Counted from the first letter of the stretch, positions 16,604 to 27,292 are shown. The stretch: DNA of 64,000 nt from Gammaproteobacteria bacterium (GCA_012960305.1 DUBM01000013.1:1-64000); one strand, 5' to 3'. Notes: a model not told the origin generated them from the sequence alone. Numbers and translations: made by a program.

Positions 16604-19342
16604 ATGGCGAAAATTGTTATTGACGGGGTGAGTTACGAAGTAAATCCCGATAACAATCTGTTACAGGAATGCCTGTCGCAGGGCCTCGATTTGCCTTACT
16701 TTTGCTGGCATCCATGTATGGGTTCGGCGGGGGCTTGTCGTCAATGCGCTGTAAAGCAGTATCGCGACGAAGAAGACAAAGATGGCATTCTAGTGATGGC
16801 ATGCATGACGCCAGCTAGTGATGGTTCGATAATTTCTATTGAAGATGATGGGGCTAAATCATTCCGGTCAAGCGTGATTGAAAGCTTGATGATTAGCCAT
16901 CCTCATGACTGTCCTGTTTGTGAAGAGGGCGGTGAATGTCATTTACAAGATATGACGCTGATGTCTGGTCACAACTATCGGCGTTACGACAAGAAGAAAG
17001 TAACGCATCTGAATCAATATCTCGGCCCTTTCATCAATCATGAAATGAACCGCTGCATAACCTGTTATCGATGTGTACGTTATTACGATGATTACGCTGG
17101 CGGCACAGATCTGTCTGCGCAAGCGACTCATCATCACACTTATTTTGGTCGCCACGAAGATGGTGTACTGGAAAGCGAATTTAGTGGCAATCTCGTCGAG
17201 GTTTGTCCTACTGGAGTCTTCACCGATAAGTCTTTCTCAGAAAACTATACACGGAAATGGGATTTACAAGTAGCACCATCGGTATGCACCGGGTGCGCGG
17301 TTGGCTGTAATACAACTCCGGGTGAGCGGTATGGAAGCTTGCGTCGGATTGTTAATCGTTATAATAGTGAAGTTAATGGCTATTTCCTTTGTGATAGAGG
17401 CCGTTTTGGGTTCGATTATGTAAACAATGACGACAGGTTGAAAGAAGCAGTTAAGCAAATAGATGGTAATGAAGAAGTTCAATCTAAAGAGAAAATCCGT
17501 GAAGTGCTTACAGAGATTGCTAATGGTGCCACCATTGGTATTGGATCACCTAGGGCAAGCAATGAAGCGAATTTCGCATTACGTTGTTTTGTTGGGGATG
17601 AAAATTTTTATTCTGGCATGTCGGATTCGGAGCATGAACTCTCTCAATTGGTGCTAGGTCTTAATAGGGATCCAAGTTTTCAAACACCAAGTGTTAGAGA
17701 AATCGAAAAAGCGGATGCGGTTATTATTTTGGGTGAGGATGTTACCAACGTAGCACCTCGTATTGCTTTGGCGCTCCGTCAATCCGTGCGCAATAAGGCG
17801 TTAGACCTGGCGAAAGACTGCAATATTCCTGCTTGGCAAGATGCAGCGGTGCGTGAATTGGCTCAACATGAGAGAAGTCCTCTATGCGTTCTCAGTAGTT
17901 ATGTAAGCAGATTGGATGATATTGCTTCAGATTCCCTTATCGATTCCTCTGCAAATTTGGCTAATATCGCTTATGCGATAGCTAATAAGATTGTTAATTC
18001 AGCTCCGGCTGCCGCTGACGTAGCGGCGGAATACAATGATGTTATTGACCGAGTTGCCCAGCAGTTATCTGCGGCGAAGAACCCATTAGTCATTGCAGGT
18101 ACCAGTTCCGATAATGCTGATTTGATTAAAGCAGCGGCTAATATAGCTAGAGCTCTATCTAAGGAAAACGGGACTAATCTTTGTTTGCTGGTACCAGAAG
18201 TTAATAGTCTTGGTGTTTCTTTGCTGAGTGGAACAAAGAATAGTTTAAGCTCTGCTTTCGAGCGAATTCAAAATGGTTCTGTCAGTAGTGCAATCATTGT
18301 AGAAAATGATTTGTACCGCCGTGCGAGCCATAATGAAGTTGATTCAGTTCTGGATAAACTTAGCAACCTTGTAGTGATTGACCAGTTGCCAAATGCTACG
18401 ACTGCTAAGGCGAATTATCTACTGCCTAGTACGGCTTTCTCAGAACATGAAGCTACTTTTGTAAATTATGAAGGTAGAGCGCAATTAAGTTTTCAAGTGT
18501 ATCGAAATCAGAGCAATGCTCAATCAGCTTGGCGATGGCTAAGCGATGCCGAAGACGGCGATGTAGACGCTCTGGTTAATCGTTGTGCTGCAGAAGCTAA
18601 GGGTTTCGATAAGCTGGGTAATTTATTGCCAGATCCAGAAGAATTTATCGCCGGGATGAAGATACCGCGACAATCTCATCGCTATAGCGGGCGGACCGCA
18701 ATGAAAGCGAATCTTAATGTACATGAGCCTAAACAAGAGGAAGACAGTGAATCCGTTATGTCCTTCTCAATGGAAGGAATATCTTCGCAGAAAGACGCTA
18801 GTATTCTCGCCTCAAGTTGGTCACCTCAATGGAATTCGAACCAATCTATTAGTAAATTTCAAGAAGAAGTGAATGGCGAATTAAAGCAAGGTCATACTGG
18901 GGCAATGCTAATTGCGCGTTCCGAGACTGCTGGTAGTTATTTTCCTCCGCCAACTGTCGAATCAACAAATAAACTTCAGCTTGCATTGGCATATCAAATA
19001 TTTGGCAGCGACGAGCTAAGCGCCCAATCTGCGATTATTCAAGAACGTATGACTGACGCATATGTCAGCATTGCTCCAGTGGATGCTGAAGCAAGAGACA
19101 TTAAACAAGGTGACATGGTGGAACTCGGAGATTTTTCGGCAAAGGCTATAGCCTGTATTCGTAGTCGAATTAAGCCGGGCACCATTGCAGTATATTGTGG
19201 AGATAATCAGATTGACTCGCATGCGCTTGCAGTAAATATAGGAATTTTAAAATTTGAAGATTCCAATACCGGTGACGGTAAAGGTAAAGGTAAAGGGCTG
19301 TCAGGACTCATCGTCAGCGATTTGCTTGAGGAGGAATACTAG
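16604..19342 (+). CDS. nuoG: NADH-quinone oxidoreductase subunit G
   Basis: 912 residues. N-terminal ferredoxin-like domain with the [2Fe-2S] ligands CWHPC-x-CRQC and CMTP, then HDCPVCEEGGEC with its histidine-ligated cluster, and CITCYRC/CPTG for the next cluster. CTGCAVGC near 226-233 plus a later Cys gives the extra N7 cluster, as in E. coli. The rest is a molybdopterin-oxidoreductase-like domain without evident cofactor. Just before the C terminus the hexamer GGTAAA occurs three times in tandem (about 19279-19296), coding Gly-Lys pairs. Sits between nuoF and nuoH with a 3-base gap to the latter. Confidence 0.96.
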   Translation: MAKIVIDGVSYEVNPDNNLLQECLSQGLDLPYFCWHPCMGSAGACRQCAVKQYRDEEDKDGILVMACMTPASDGSIISIEDDGAKSFRSSVIESLMISHPHDCPVCEEGGECHLQDMTLMSGHNYRRYDKKKVTHLNQYLGPFINHEMNRCITCYRCVRYYDDYAGGTDLSAQATHHHTYFGRHEDGVLESEFSGNLVEVCPTGVFTDKSFSENYTRKWDLQVAPSVCTGCAVGCNTTPGERYGSLRRIVNRYNSEVNGYFLCDRGRFGFDYVNNDDRLKEAVKQIDGNEEVQSKEKIREVLTEIANGATIGIGSPRASNEANFALRCFVGDENFYSGMSDSEHELSQLVLGLNRDPSFQTPSVREIEKADAVIILGEDVTNVAPRIALALRQSVRNKALDLAKDCNIPAWQDAAVRELAQHERSPLCVLSSYVSRLDDIASDSLIDSSANLANIAYAIANKIVNSAPAAADVAAEYNDVIDRVAQQLSAAKNPLVIAGTSSDNADLIKAAANIARALSKENGTNLCLLVPEVNSLGVSLLSGTKNSLSSAFERIQNGSVSSAIIVENDLYRRASHNEVDSVLDKLSNLVVIDQLPNATTAKANYLLPSTAFSEHEATFVNYEGRAQLSFQVYRNQSNAQSAWRWLSDAEDGDVDALVNRCAAEAKGFDKLGNLLPDPEEFIAGMKIPRQSHRYSGRTAMKANLNVHEPKQEEDSESVMSFSMEGISSQKDASILASSWSPQWNSNQSISKFQEEVNGELKQGHTGAMLIARSETAGSYFPPPTVESTNKLQLALAYQIFGSDELSAQSAIIQERMTDAYVSIAPVDAEARDIKQGDMVELGDFSAKAIACIRSRIKPGTIAVYCGDNQIDSHALAVNIGILKFEDSNTGDGKGKGKGLSGLIVSDLLEEEY

Positions 19343-19345
19343 TCC

Positions 19346-20302
19346 ATGGCTTTTGAAATTGGATCGGGCATAACTATTGCGGCAATACTTGGCGTGGTGA
19401 TTGTAGTCGCGGCAATGTTGATTTGGGTAGAAAGGCGTCTTTTAAGTCTTTGGCAAGAGCGTCTGGGGCCAAATCGAGTCGGTTGGTTTGGCTTGCTTCA
19501 AGTTGTTGCAGACATGATCAAAATCTTTACTAAAGAAGACTGGATACCACCTTTCGCTGATCGATTTACCTTCGTATTAGCCCCCGCAATTATCATGACG
19601 GTAATTTTGCTGAGCTTTGGTGTGATTCCCTTCGCGCCTAACATAGGCGTTATTGATTCAAACCTTGGAGTGCTTTTTGTATTGGCCATGGCATCTCTGG
19701 GTGCCTATAGCGTAATGCTTGCTGGGCTTGCTTCAGACAATAAGTATGCCTTGCTTGGGGCACTTCGAGCTGCCGCTCAAATGATAAGCTATGAAGTGTT
19801 CATGGGAATTTCACTTCTGGGCGTGGTTGCCCTCGCTGGCAGCTTTAACCTAAGGGAAATCGTCTTATCTCAAGCGGAAGGCTGGTATGTGATCCCTCAA
19901 TTTATAGGCTTTATTATTTTCCTTATCGCCGGCATAGCAGAAAGTCATAGATTACCTTTTGATATTCCAGAAGCGGAACAAGAAATTTGTGCCGGTTATC
20001 ACACAGAATATTCTGGGATGAAATTCGGTATGTTTTTCGTCGGTGAATATTTGGGTCTAGTACTAATTTCATCACTAATAACAGTGCTGTTCTTTGGAGG
20101 ATGGATGGGCGCAGCTTTTCTTCCTCCAATAGTTTGGTTTTCGATCAAGGCGGGTGGATTTATCGCTTTCTTTATCTTATTACGTGCGGCAATTCCACGA
20201 CCGCGTTACGACCAGTTGATGACCTATGGCTGGTTGTTCTTACTACCAGTCTCGCTGTTGAATTTACTGATCACCGGCGCAATTATTTTGAGTGTTCAAT
20301 AA
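19346..20302 (+). CDS. nuoH: NADH-quinone oxidoreductase subunit H
   Basis: 318 residues, about eight membrane helices; with NuoB/D it forms the quinone chamber. Conserved blocks seen: [22 protein letters not shown] motif near 29-46, the [11 protein letters not shown] block near 142, [15 protein letters not shown] near 206-220, and PRPRYDQLM near 287. The stop codon overlaps the nuoI start by one base (TAATG). Confidence 0.97.
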   Translation: MAFEIGSGITIAAILGVVIVVAAMLIWVERRLLSLWQERLGPNRVGWFGLLQVVADMIKIFTKEDWIPPFADRFTFVLAPAIIMTVILLSFGVIPFAPNIGVIDSNLGVLFVLAMASLGAYSVMLAGLASDNKYALLGALRAAAQMISYEVFMGISLLGVVALAGSFNLREIVLSQAEGWYVIPQFIGFIIFLIAGIAESHRLPFDIPEAEQEICAGYHTEYSGMKFGMFFVGEYLGLVLISSLITVLFFGGWMGAAFLPPIVWFSIKAGGFIAFFILLRAAIPRPRYDQLMTYGWLFLLPVSLLNLLITGAIILSVQ

Positions 20303-20841
20303 TGTTCAGACTCATTAATGATACTTTAACAAGCCAGGTTGTAACTCTTTGGAAAGTATTCGCACATGCTTTCGTTAAAGCTGACACGGTGGAATATCCA
20401 GATCAGCAGCCTTATATGTTTCCACGCTGGCGTGGGCGAATAATTTTAAGTCGTGACCCTGACGGTGAAGAGCGTTGTGTAGCATGTAATCTCTGTGCTG
20501 TTGCCTGCCCTGTGGACTGTATAGCGTTGCAAAAAACCGAAGATGAAGAAGGGCGCTGGTATCCAGAGTTTTTCCGAATTAATTTTTCACGCTGCATCAT
20601 GTGTGGGTTCTGTGAAGAAGCTTGCCCGACCAATGCGATTCAATTAACTCCGGACTTTGAAATGGCTGAATATGTACGCCAGGACATGGTGTGGGAGAAG
20701 GAAGATTTGTTAATCAATGGCACTGGTAAATATCATGATTACAATTTTTATCGAGTAGCCGGTAAGAAAATTGGCGGTAAAGATAAGGGTGAAGGTTTGA
20801 ATGAAGCTAAGCCCGTAGATGTTAGGAGTTTGATGCCGTGA
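20302..20841 (+). CDS. nuoI: NADH-quinone oxidoreductase subunit I
   Basis: 179 residues from the ATG at 20302. A longer in-frame reading from 20101 only overlaps nuoH and is not the gene. Two [4Fe-4S] ferredoxin motifs are complete: [12 protein letters not shown] near 55-66 and [12 protein letters not shown] near 95-106, carrying clusters N6a and N6b that pass electrons to N2. The stop overlaps the nuoJ GTG (GTGA). Confidence 0.96.
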   Translation: MFRLINDTLTSQVVTLWKVFAHAFVKADTVEYPDQQPYMFPRWRGRIILSRDPDGEERCVACNLCAVACPVDCIALQKTEDEEGRWYPEFFRINFSRCIMCGFCEEACPTNAIQLTPDFEMAEYVRQDMVWEKEDLLINGTGKYHDYNFYRVAGKKIGGKDKGEGLNEAKPVDVRSLMP

Positions 20842-21320
20842 TTATTTTATTCTACATAGCTGCAGCGATTGCTGTGATTTCTACAGTCTGCGTAATACTG
20901 CAGAGTAATATCGTTCACGCACTAATTTATTTAATTACTTCGCTGCTGTCGGTTGCAGTGATCTTTTACGTATTAGGAGCGCCGTTTGCCGCAATGCTCG
21001 AGGCGATCGTCTATGCCGGCGCCATCATGGTGTTGTTCTTATTTGTGATAATGATGCTCAATTTAGGGCAACACACGAGAGACCAAGAGAAAAGCTGGCT
21101 GACATCAAAAGTTTGGATTGCCCCTTCAATTATGTCAGGAATTTTATTAGTCCAATTGGTGAACGTATTAAGCGAGCTTGATCACGATGTTGAACTGACC
21201 AGGGTTGGTGTACTCGAAGTCAGTGCGCTGCTATTCGGTCCTTATGTTCTCGCTGTTGAATTGGCATCAATTCTGCTGCTTGCCGGTTTAGTGTCAGCTT
21301 ACCACTTGGCAAAGAAATAG
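20838..21320 (+). CDS. nuoJ: NADH-quinone oxidoreductase subunit J
   Basis: 160 residues, five hydrophobic helices, part of the membrane arm. The conserved [20 protein letters not shown] block near 55-75 is seen, including the pi-bulge helix residues. GTG start overlapping nuoI, so translation is likely coupled. Confidence 0.96.
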   Translation: MIILFYIAAAIAVISTVCVILQSNIVHALIYLITSLLSVAVIFYVLGAPFAAMLEAIVYAGAIMVLFLFVIMMLNLGQHTRDQEKSWLTSKVWIAPSIMSGILLVQLVNVLSELDHDVELTRVGVLEVSALLFGPYVLAVELASILLLAGLVSAYHLAKK

Positions 21321-21335
21321 AGGATTAACAAAGAA

Positions 21336-21644
21336 ATGCAGTCCATACCAATAGAGCACGGTTTGATCCTGGCGGGAATACTTTTCTCCCTGGGTTTGAT
21401 CGGTGTGCTCACGAGGCGCAACGTCGTCTTTGTATTGATGTCATTAGAGATCATGCTAAATGCTAGTGGATTAGCATTTATAGTTGCTGCTTCTAGGTGG
21501 GGGCATGCAGAAGGTCAGATTATGTTCTTGATGATTTTAACCTTAGCCGCCGCCGAAGTGGCAGTGGGGTTAGGGTTGATCATTCAAATGTATAGGCGGT
21601 TCAATACAGTGGACATCAACGTACTTAGCAAGATGAAAGGATAG
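21336..21644 (+). CDS. nuoK: NADH-quinone oxidoreductase subunit K
   Basis: 102 residues, three membrane helices, MrpC-like. The two membrane glutamates needed for proton transfer are visible: SLEIMLNA near 36-43 and AAAEVAVGL near 71-79. RBS GAGGATTAAC precedes the ATG. nuoL follows after 15 bases. Confidence 0.97.
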   Translation: MQSIPIEHGLILAGILFSLGLIGVLTRRNVVFVLMSLEIMLNASGLAFIVAASRWGHAEGQIMFLMILTLAAAEVAVGLGLIIQMYRRFNTVDINVLSKMKG

Positions 21645-21659
21645 GGGTAGGGATACAGG

Positions 21660-23510
21660 GTGTTAGATTTAATTTGGTTGCTTCCTACTTTTCCTTTGCT
21701 AGGCTTTTTGAGTCTGGTGCTCACGGGCGGCTCCCTTCCTAAAAAGATAGTTGCCGTGATAGGTGCAGGTTCCATCGGTCTGTCGTTTCTTGTTGCAGCC
21801 ATCATAGCGGCACAGTTTCTCGCCAATGGTGAGGCACACTTCATTAAAGAAGTGTGGGTATGGATGTCAGTAGGGAGTTTCTCTCCTGGCTTTACTTTTT
21901 ACCTCGACGGCCTGTCTTTAGTAATGATGCTAGTTATTACTGGGATTGGATTTCTGATTCACTTGTATTCCGCCGGTTTTATGCTTGATGACCCAAGTTA
22001 TAGCCGATTCTTTTCGTATATGAATTTGTTTGTGGCATCGATGCTGATGCTGGTGTTGGCAGATAATCTGGTGCTGCTTTATCTAGGATGGGAAGGCGTT
22101 GGCCTCTGTAGCTACTTGTTAATCGGGTTTTGGTATGAAAACCCCGCTAATGGTTATGCCGCTAGAAAAGCATTCGTTACCACGAGAGTAGGCGATACCT
22201 CGATGGCTGTTGGCTTATTCTTGTTGTTTGCTCAATTAGGCACTCTCAATATCCAGGACATGCTACACGCGGCTGAAGCACAATGGGCTATTGGGTCTGG
22301 TTTGGCTGTGGCGGCATCACTGCTGCTCTTAGGTGGAGCGGTTGGTAAATCTGCGCAACTCCCATTACAGACTTGGCTGCCTGATGCAATGGCAGGGCCG
22401 ACCCCAATCAGTGCCTTGATTCATGCTGCAACAATGGTAACCGCAGGTGTTTATCTTATCGCTCGTACACATGTCTTATTCGAGTTAGCGCCAAATGTAC
22501 AGCTGCTAGTTGCCTGGATTGGTTTGGTTACTTTGCTAATGGCGGGTTTCACAGCAATGACGCAACACGATATCAAACGGATTCTGGCTTATTCTACGGT
22601 TAGTCAGATCGGCTATATGTTTCTAGGCCTCGGTGTAGGTGCTTATTCAGCATCAATATTTCATCTAATGACCCATGCGTTTTTTAAGGCCTTGTTATTT
22701 CTTGCCGCAGGCACAGTTATTCTTAGCCTTCACCATGAGCACGATATTTTTAGGATGGGCGGTAAACGTAAGCAACTTCCAGTGGCATTTGCTTCATTCC
22801 TTATTGGTAGTTTAGCTCTGGCTGCATTTCCTGGTACTTCAGGCTTTTTCAGCAAGGACGAAATTCTTTTGGCAGCGTTAGAAATGGAAGGTCCAGGACT
22901 AATACTGTGGATCGGCGGTGTTATCGGTGCGTTCTTTACGGGTATATATAGTTTCCGCTTAGTCTTTGTTGTTTTCTTCGGTGAAAGTAAAGCTCATCAT
23001 GAAGATAAGGAGGTGGCAGGTTTTAGCATGGCTGGCCCATTAATACTGTTAATGATTTTGTCAGTTTTCGGCGGCTTGATTACAATTCCGGTACAGGAAG
23101 TCTTTAATCACGGTGATGTTCATGAAGAGCATCATGTGAGTGCCTTCATGCATGGAATAATGATTGCCGTGCCGCTCCTCGGTATTGGGGTAAGTTATTT
23201 GTTCTACATGTCTCGTGCTTTATCCATCGAGAACTTGATGGCGAGTTCGATGGCAAAGTCGCTTCACAAATTTTGGTTTAGTGGCTGGGGTATGGATAGG
23301 TTATATCAAATTTTATTTGTAAATCCTTTTCTATTTTTAGCGCGGGTTAATCGTGCTGACTTAGTGGACAGGTTTTATGAATTGCTTGTCCAGTTAACTC
23401 GCATTGCCCACAAAATGGTCGCCCAAACTCAAACTGGGCAGTTGCGGTGGTATGCCCTAAGTATTGCCGCAGGCTTAATCGTAATCGTGTCCTTGGGAGT
23501 ATTACTATGA
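21660..23510 (+). CDS. nuoL: NADH-quinone oxidoreductase subunit L
   Basis: 616 residues, the distal antiporter-like proton-pumping subunit. The GWEGVGLCSYLLIGFW block near 143-158 holds the key glutamate, KSAQLPLQTWLPDAMAGPTP near 230 the key lysine, and a His-rich loop and long lateral helix follow near 480-616. GTG start with GGG-rich upstream sequence. The stop overlaps the nuoM ATG. Confidence 0.97.
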   Translation: MLDLIWLLPTFPLLGFLSLVLTGGSLPKKIVAVIGAGSIGLSFLVAAIIAAQFLANGEAHFIKEVWVWMSVGSFSPGFTFYLDGLSLVMMLVITGIGFLIHLYSAGFMLDDPSYSRFFSYMNLFVASMLMLVLADNLVLLYLGWEGVGLCSYLLIGFWYENPANGYAARKAFVTTRVGDTSMAVGLFLLFAQLGTLNIQDMLHAAEAQWAIGSGLAVAASLLLLGGAVGKSAQLPLQTWLPDAMAGPTPISALIHAATMVTAGVYLIARTHVLFELAPNVQLLVAWIGLVTLLMAGFTAMTQHDIKRILAYSTVSQIGYMFLGLGVGAYSASIFHLMTHAFFKALLFLAAGTVILSLHHEHDIFRMGGKRKQLPVAFASFLIGSLALAAFPGTSGFFSKDEILLAALEMEGPGLILWIGGVIGAFFTGIYSFRLVFVVFFGESKAHHEDKEVAGFSMAGPLILLMILSVFGGLITIPVQEVFNHGDVHEEHHVSAFMHGIMIAVPLLGIGVSYLFYMSRALSIENLMASSMAKSLHKFWFSGWGMDRLYQILFVNPFLFLARVNRADLVDRFYELLVQLTRIAHKMVAQTQTGQLRWYALSIAAGLIVIVSLGVLL

Positions 23511-25003
23511 TCCTAGTAATACTCATCGCTGTTCTCTTTGTTGGCGGGCTATTAGCGTGGGCATCCGAGCGAATAAATCCAGAATATCCGCGCATAATTT
23601 CCTTGCTCATAGTGCTGCTGGATATCGTGTTGATGTTTAGTCTGTTGGGTGGAGATTCTTCGGCGACCTGGTTGGTTGATTTACAAACAGATTGGTTGCC
23701 ACGGTTTGGTATTTCCTTTCACTTAGCTGCAGACGGGCTTACGGTTTTGTTGTTGTTGCTGACTGGCTTTCTCGGCGTAATAGCTATCGGCTCGGCTTGG
23801 GGCGAAATAACTGAGAGAACCGGATTTTTTTACTTTAATTTGCTTTGGACCTTGGCGGGCGTGCTAGGTGTGTTTACCGCTTTAGATTTATTTCTCTTCT
23901 TCTTTTTCTGGGAAGTCATGTTAATCCCCATGTATTTCATCATCGCTATTTGGGGGCATGAAAACAAAAATTACGCGGCAATGAAGTTTTTTATCTTCAC
24001 CCAAGTCACAGGCATGTTAATGCTCGTATCTATATTGATGTTGGCATATTCTCATTACGGTCAGTTTGGTGTCTTTAGTTTTGACTATTTTGACCTGCTT
24101 AAGGTAAACACCAGCGGACCCTTAGAAATGGTGATCATGTTGGGCTTCTTCATCGCGTTTACTACTAAGCTTCCTAGTTTTCCGTTCCATTCCTGGTTAC
24201 CGGATGCTCACAGCCAGGCACCTACTGCAGGTAGCGTGATATTGGCAGGAGTTTTACTAAAAACCGGCGCATATGGCTTGATTAGATTTGCTGTGCCTTT
24301 ATTTCCTGAGGCATCGATGCAATTTGCGCCTATTGCGATGACCCTGGGAGCTATCAGTATTCTCTATTGCGCTAAAGTTGCTTTTGCTCAAACTGATATT
24401 AAACGTCTTATCGCTTACACCAGTGTTAGTCATATGGGCTTTGTTCTGCTCGGAATTTACGCTTGGAATGAGGAGGCTTTGCAAGGAGCGGTAATGACTA
24501 TGTTAGCGCACGGTTTAAGTGCTGCTGCATTGTTCATGTTGGCAGGAGGATTACAGCATCGGATTCATACGCGTGATATGAGTAATATGAGCGGTTTTTG
24601 GGCCAAAGTTCCAAAAATGTCTGCAGTTGCTTTGTTCTTTTCAGTCGCCGCTTTAGGTATGCCTGGGCTGGGAAATTTCATTGGAGAGTTTCTTGTCTTG
24701 TTGGGAGCTTTTAAGGCGAATATAACAATCACCGTAATTTCTTCTTTCGGGCTGATATTTGCATCAGTGTATTCTCTTTGGGTAATTCAAAAAGTATTTC
24801 ATGGTGAATATCGAAATATAGATTTTGATGACAGTCACCTCTACGATTTAAACCGGCGTGAGCTAATATATTTTGGGTTAATGATGGTCGGTCTGATATG
24901 GATGGGAATGTACCCTCAGTCTTTCCTAGATTTATCTCAGGGTGCATTAGAGGGCATTTTGGCTAGCAGCCAGATTGTAGCAACAGCCGCGGTGACGAAA
25001 TAA
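23507..25003 (+). CDS. nuoM: NADH-quinone oxidoreductase subunit M
   Basis: 498 residues from the ATG at 23507, which overlaps the nuoL stop (ATGA). A 20-residue upstream extension in frame overlaps nuoL and is rejected. Antiporter-like subunit: FFFWEVMLIPMYFIIAIWG near 135-152 (essential Glu), TKLPSFPFHSWLPDAHSQAPT near 218-238 (essential Lys), and the IKRLIAYTSVSHMGFV helix near 300. Confidence 0.97.
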   Translation: MILVILIAVLFVGGLLAWASERINPEYPRIISLLIVLLDIVLMFSLLGGDSSATWLVDLQTDWLPRFGISFHLAADGLTVLLLLLTGFLGVIAIGSAWGEITERTGFFYFNLLWTLAGVLGVFTALDLFLFFFFWEVMLIPMYFIIAIWGHENKNYAAMKFFIFTQVTGMLMLVSILMLAYSHYGQFGVFSFDYFDLLKVNTSGPLEMVIMLGFFIAFTTKLPSFPFHSWLPDAHSQAPTAGSVILAGVLLKTGAYGLIRFAVPLFPEASMQFAPIAMTLGAISILYCAKVAFAQTDIKRLIAYTSVSHMGFVLLGIYAWNEEALQGAVMTMLAHGLSAAALFMLAGGLQHRIHTRDMSNMSGFWAKVPKMSAVALFFSVAALGMPGLGNFIGEFLVLLGAFKANITITVISSFGLIFASVYSLWVIQKVFHGEYRNIDFDDSHLYDLNRRELIYFGLMMVGLIWMGMYPQSFLDLSQGALEGILASSQIVATAAVTK

Positions 25004-25004
25004 G

Positions 25005-26477
25005 ATGACAATGACTTTTGCTGATTTATTATCTCTGGCGCCACTTTTAATAGTAACGGCTACTGCTGTCGTGGCTATGTTGCTTGTTGGCATACTTAGG
25101 AACTATGCCGCCACGGCGATGGTTAGTATAGCGGGTTTGTTTATAGCTACGATTGCTGCCGCGATGATGATGGAAGGAACCAATCAGCAAATAACGCCAC
25201 TGCTTATTATTGATCAATACAGTTTATTTTTCACAGTTGTCGTTTGTGCTGCGGCGATGTTCATCGCAATATTTAGCTATTCTTATTTTTTGAATTTAGA
25301 TGACGATAGAGAAGAATTCTATTTACTGTTAGTTGTCGCCACGATAGGTGCCATCGTAATGGTTAGTAGCAACCATTTTGTCAGCACAATTTTGGGATTG
25401 GAAACATTGAGCATGGCACTCTATGGGATGGTGGCTTATCCGCTTCACAGTAAAGAATCTGCAAAGTATCCCTTAGAGGCATCGGTAAAGTATTTGGTCT
25501 TATCTGCAGTTGCTTCCGGATTGATCCTGTTTGGTATGGCGTTGATTTATGCACAAACTGGCACCATGGCATTCACTAATGTTACGAATCTTGTGGCACC
25601 TTCGACCGAAGGGCTTAGTGACAACTACACAATTATCGCCTTACTTTTAATTAGCGCAGGTATGGCATTTAAACTGTCTTTGGCTCCGTTTCATATATGG
25701 ACGCCTGATGTCTATGAAGGCGCGCCTTTGCCGGCAACTGCTTTTTTGGCAACGATTGGTAAAACCGGGATGTTTGTGGTCTTGCTTCGTTATGTAGAAA
25801 TTTCCAACGCCCTAGAGTTTAGTTCTGTAGTAACAGTTTTTTCCTTTATAGCGATTCTCTCTATCTTGGCAGGTAATTTGTTAGCATTGTTACAGGATAA
25901 TTTAAAAAGAATCCTTGCCTATTCATCGGTTGCACATATGGGGTATTTGTTAATTGCGATAATTGCGAGTTATTTCGCTGTAGGAACTATAAGCATTGAA
26001 GCGGTGACATTTTACTTATTAGCTTATGTAATTATGTCTTTGGGTGCTTTTGGTGTGGCCTCGGTGGCCTCGTCTTCTGAAAATGAGCTAGATAGCATTA
26101 ATGACTATCAGGGACTTTTTTGGCGAAACCCATGGATAGCCGCAGTATTTACGGGCATGTTGCTATCACTTGCTGGCATTCCATTGACTGTCGGTTTCAT
26201 TGGTAAATTTTATATTTTCTTGGCTGGCGTTGAATCTTCCTTATTCGCTTTGCTCATCGTCCTCGTATTGGGCAGTGGAATTGGCTTGTACTATTACCTC
26301 CGTATAGTTTACCGGATGTTGTTGCCGGTTGATGATGCAGTGTCTGCATCGAATACTAGCACGCATATTTTCGGGTCTTATGTCGTCTTAGCAATTCTAT
26401 TTCTGCTGCTGATTGTCTTGGGTGTATATCCGGCGCCAATAATGGCCATCATCGAAACTATTTCAGCTTTTATTTAA
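25005..26477 (+). CDS. nuoN: NADH-quinone oxidoreductase subunit N
   Basis: 490 residues, the third antiporter-like subunit, last of the operon. LGLETLSMALYGMVAY near 129-144 and FKLSLAPFHIWTPDVYEGAPLP near 221-242 match the family, as does LKRILAYSSVAHMGYLL near 298. The ATG follows the nuoM stop by one base; an in-frame ATG 6 bases later is an alternative. No terminator is visible after the stop. Confidence 0.97.
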   Translation: MTMTFADLLSLAPLLIVTATAVVAMLLVGILRNYAATAMVSIAGLFIATIAAAMMMEGTNQQITPLLIIDQYSLFFTVVVCAAAMFIAIFSYSYFLNLDDDREEFYLLLVVATIGAIVMVSSNHFVSTILGLETLSMALYGMVAYPLHSKESAKYPLEASVKYLVLSAVASGLILFGMALIYAQTGTMAFTNVTNLVAPSTEGLSDNYTIIALLLISAGMAFKLSLAPFHIWTPDVYEGAPLPATAFLATIGKTGMFVVLLRYVEISNALEFSSVVTVFSFIAILSILAGNLLALLQDNLKRILAYSSVAHMGYLLIAIIASYFAVGTISIEAVTFYLLAYVIMSLGAFGVASVASSSENELDSINDYQGLFWRNPWIAAVFTGMLLSLAGIPLTVGFIGKFYIFLAGVESSLFALLIVLVLGSGIGLYYYLRIVYRMLLPVDDAVSASNTSTHIFGSYVVLAILFLLLIVLGVYPAPIMAIIETISAFI

Positions 26478-26591
26478 ACCTGAGAATTCTTATAACCTGC
26501 CATCATCATACTTTCTTATAGTAGGTTGAGTTCTGATTTCATAATTGTCAATACCAGCTACAGCTAAAAAATAGACGTAGAGCCTTGGGTA

Positions 26592-27152
26592 AGCGTCGGC
26601 TTGTTGCTTGCCACTATTGTAATTTTTCAACAATTAATTTCAGGGAAAGTGCTAGCTAATAAACAAGACATCGATTGTGAGCGTCTGAATGATATGTCTG
26701 GCGACAATATCTTCGATAACGATTTGCTTAAAGATACATTTTTGATGGCCGTCACGGCCGATCATGAGTCCTTGATTAGATTTACTAGAGCTGTGTAGCG
26801 ATAGGTTTTCCTATACTGCTAAACGAAATGATAAAATTATCACAATAGCGTTGCCAGCAACTATCGAAGATGGCTTTAACGGTTATGTAGGTCTGCTCGT
26901 TGCAATTGATATGCATGGAAAAATTGCTGCAGCGATATTCATTAAGGAAATAGATAGTCACGAACTATTTCGTGTTGCGGAGGTAATTGAATCTCAAAAG
27001 GTGGAAGAATTTAGTCATATCACCATAAGGGACATACAGCGTATAAATTAGCTGAAACACTTGTCGAGAATGAATGTGGTCAATTTGTTGAAACATCACT
27101 TACTCCTCGTACTGTTGCAAATAGAATTTACGATATACTAATATTTTTTTAA
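26592..27152 (+). pseudogene. Relic resembling rnfG (electron transport complex subunit G)
   Basis: Three pieces in two frames read together as an RnfG-like protein. Piece one (to 26798) has a hydrophobic start, then VLANKQ and IFDNDLLKDT, like the conserved YDNDLL region. Piece two (about 26809-27051) has ALPATIEDGFNGYVGLLVAI, like the DGY-G-LLVGID block. Piece three (about 27045-27152) has QFVETSLTPRTV, like QFTGATITPSAV. Two frameshifts, no proper start codon, and loss of the SGAT flavinylation motif indicate decay. No other rnf gene is adjacent. The identification is by eye. An alternative is another FMN-binding-domain protein, or sequencing errors. Confidence 0.55.
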
Positions 27153-27292
27153 TCTAATCGAATCACCTTAATGCGTGGCAAGAACTAGCCAGTAATCTTG
27201 GTATTCACTAGCAATCAGACTATTATGACTTCATATCACTCTTTGTCTCCTTACTCTCTCCAGCGAGAATTATTAGTTCGAATGAGAATTTT

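Noticed and set aside
19279..19296. Triple GGTAAA tandem in nuoG
   Set aside because: Only three units, in frame near the C terminus; too short to be a significant repeat.
20101..20301. In-frame N-terminal extension of nuoI
   Set aside because: It lies inside nuoH in another frame; the ATG at 20302 gives the normal NuoI length and N terminus.
23447..23506. In-frame upstream extension of nuoM
   Set aside because: Overlaps the end of nuoL, and the ATG at 23507 overlaps the nuoL stop in the usual way.
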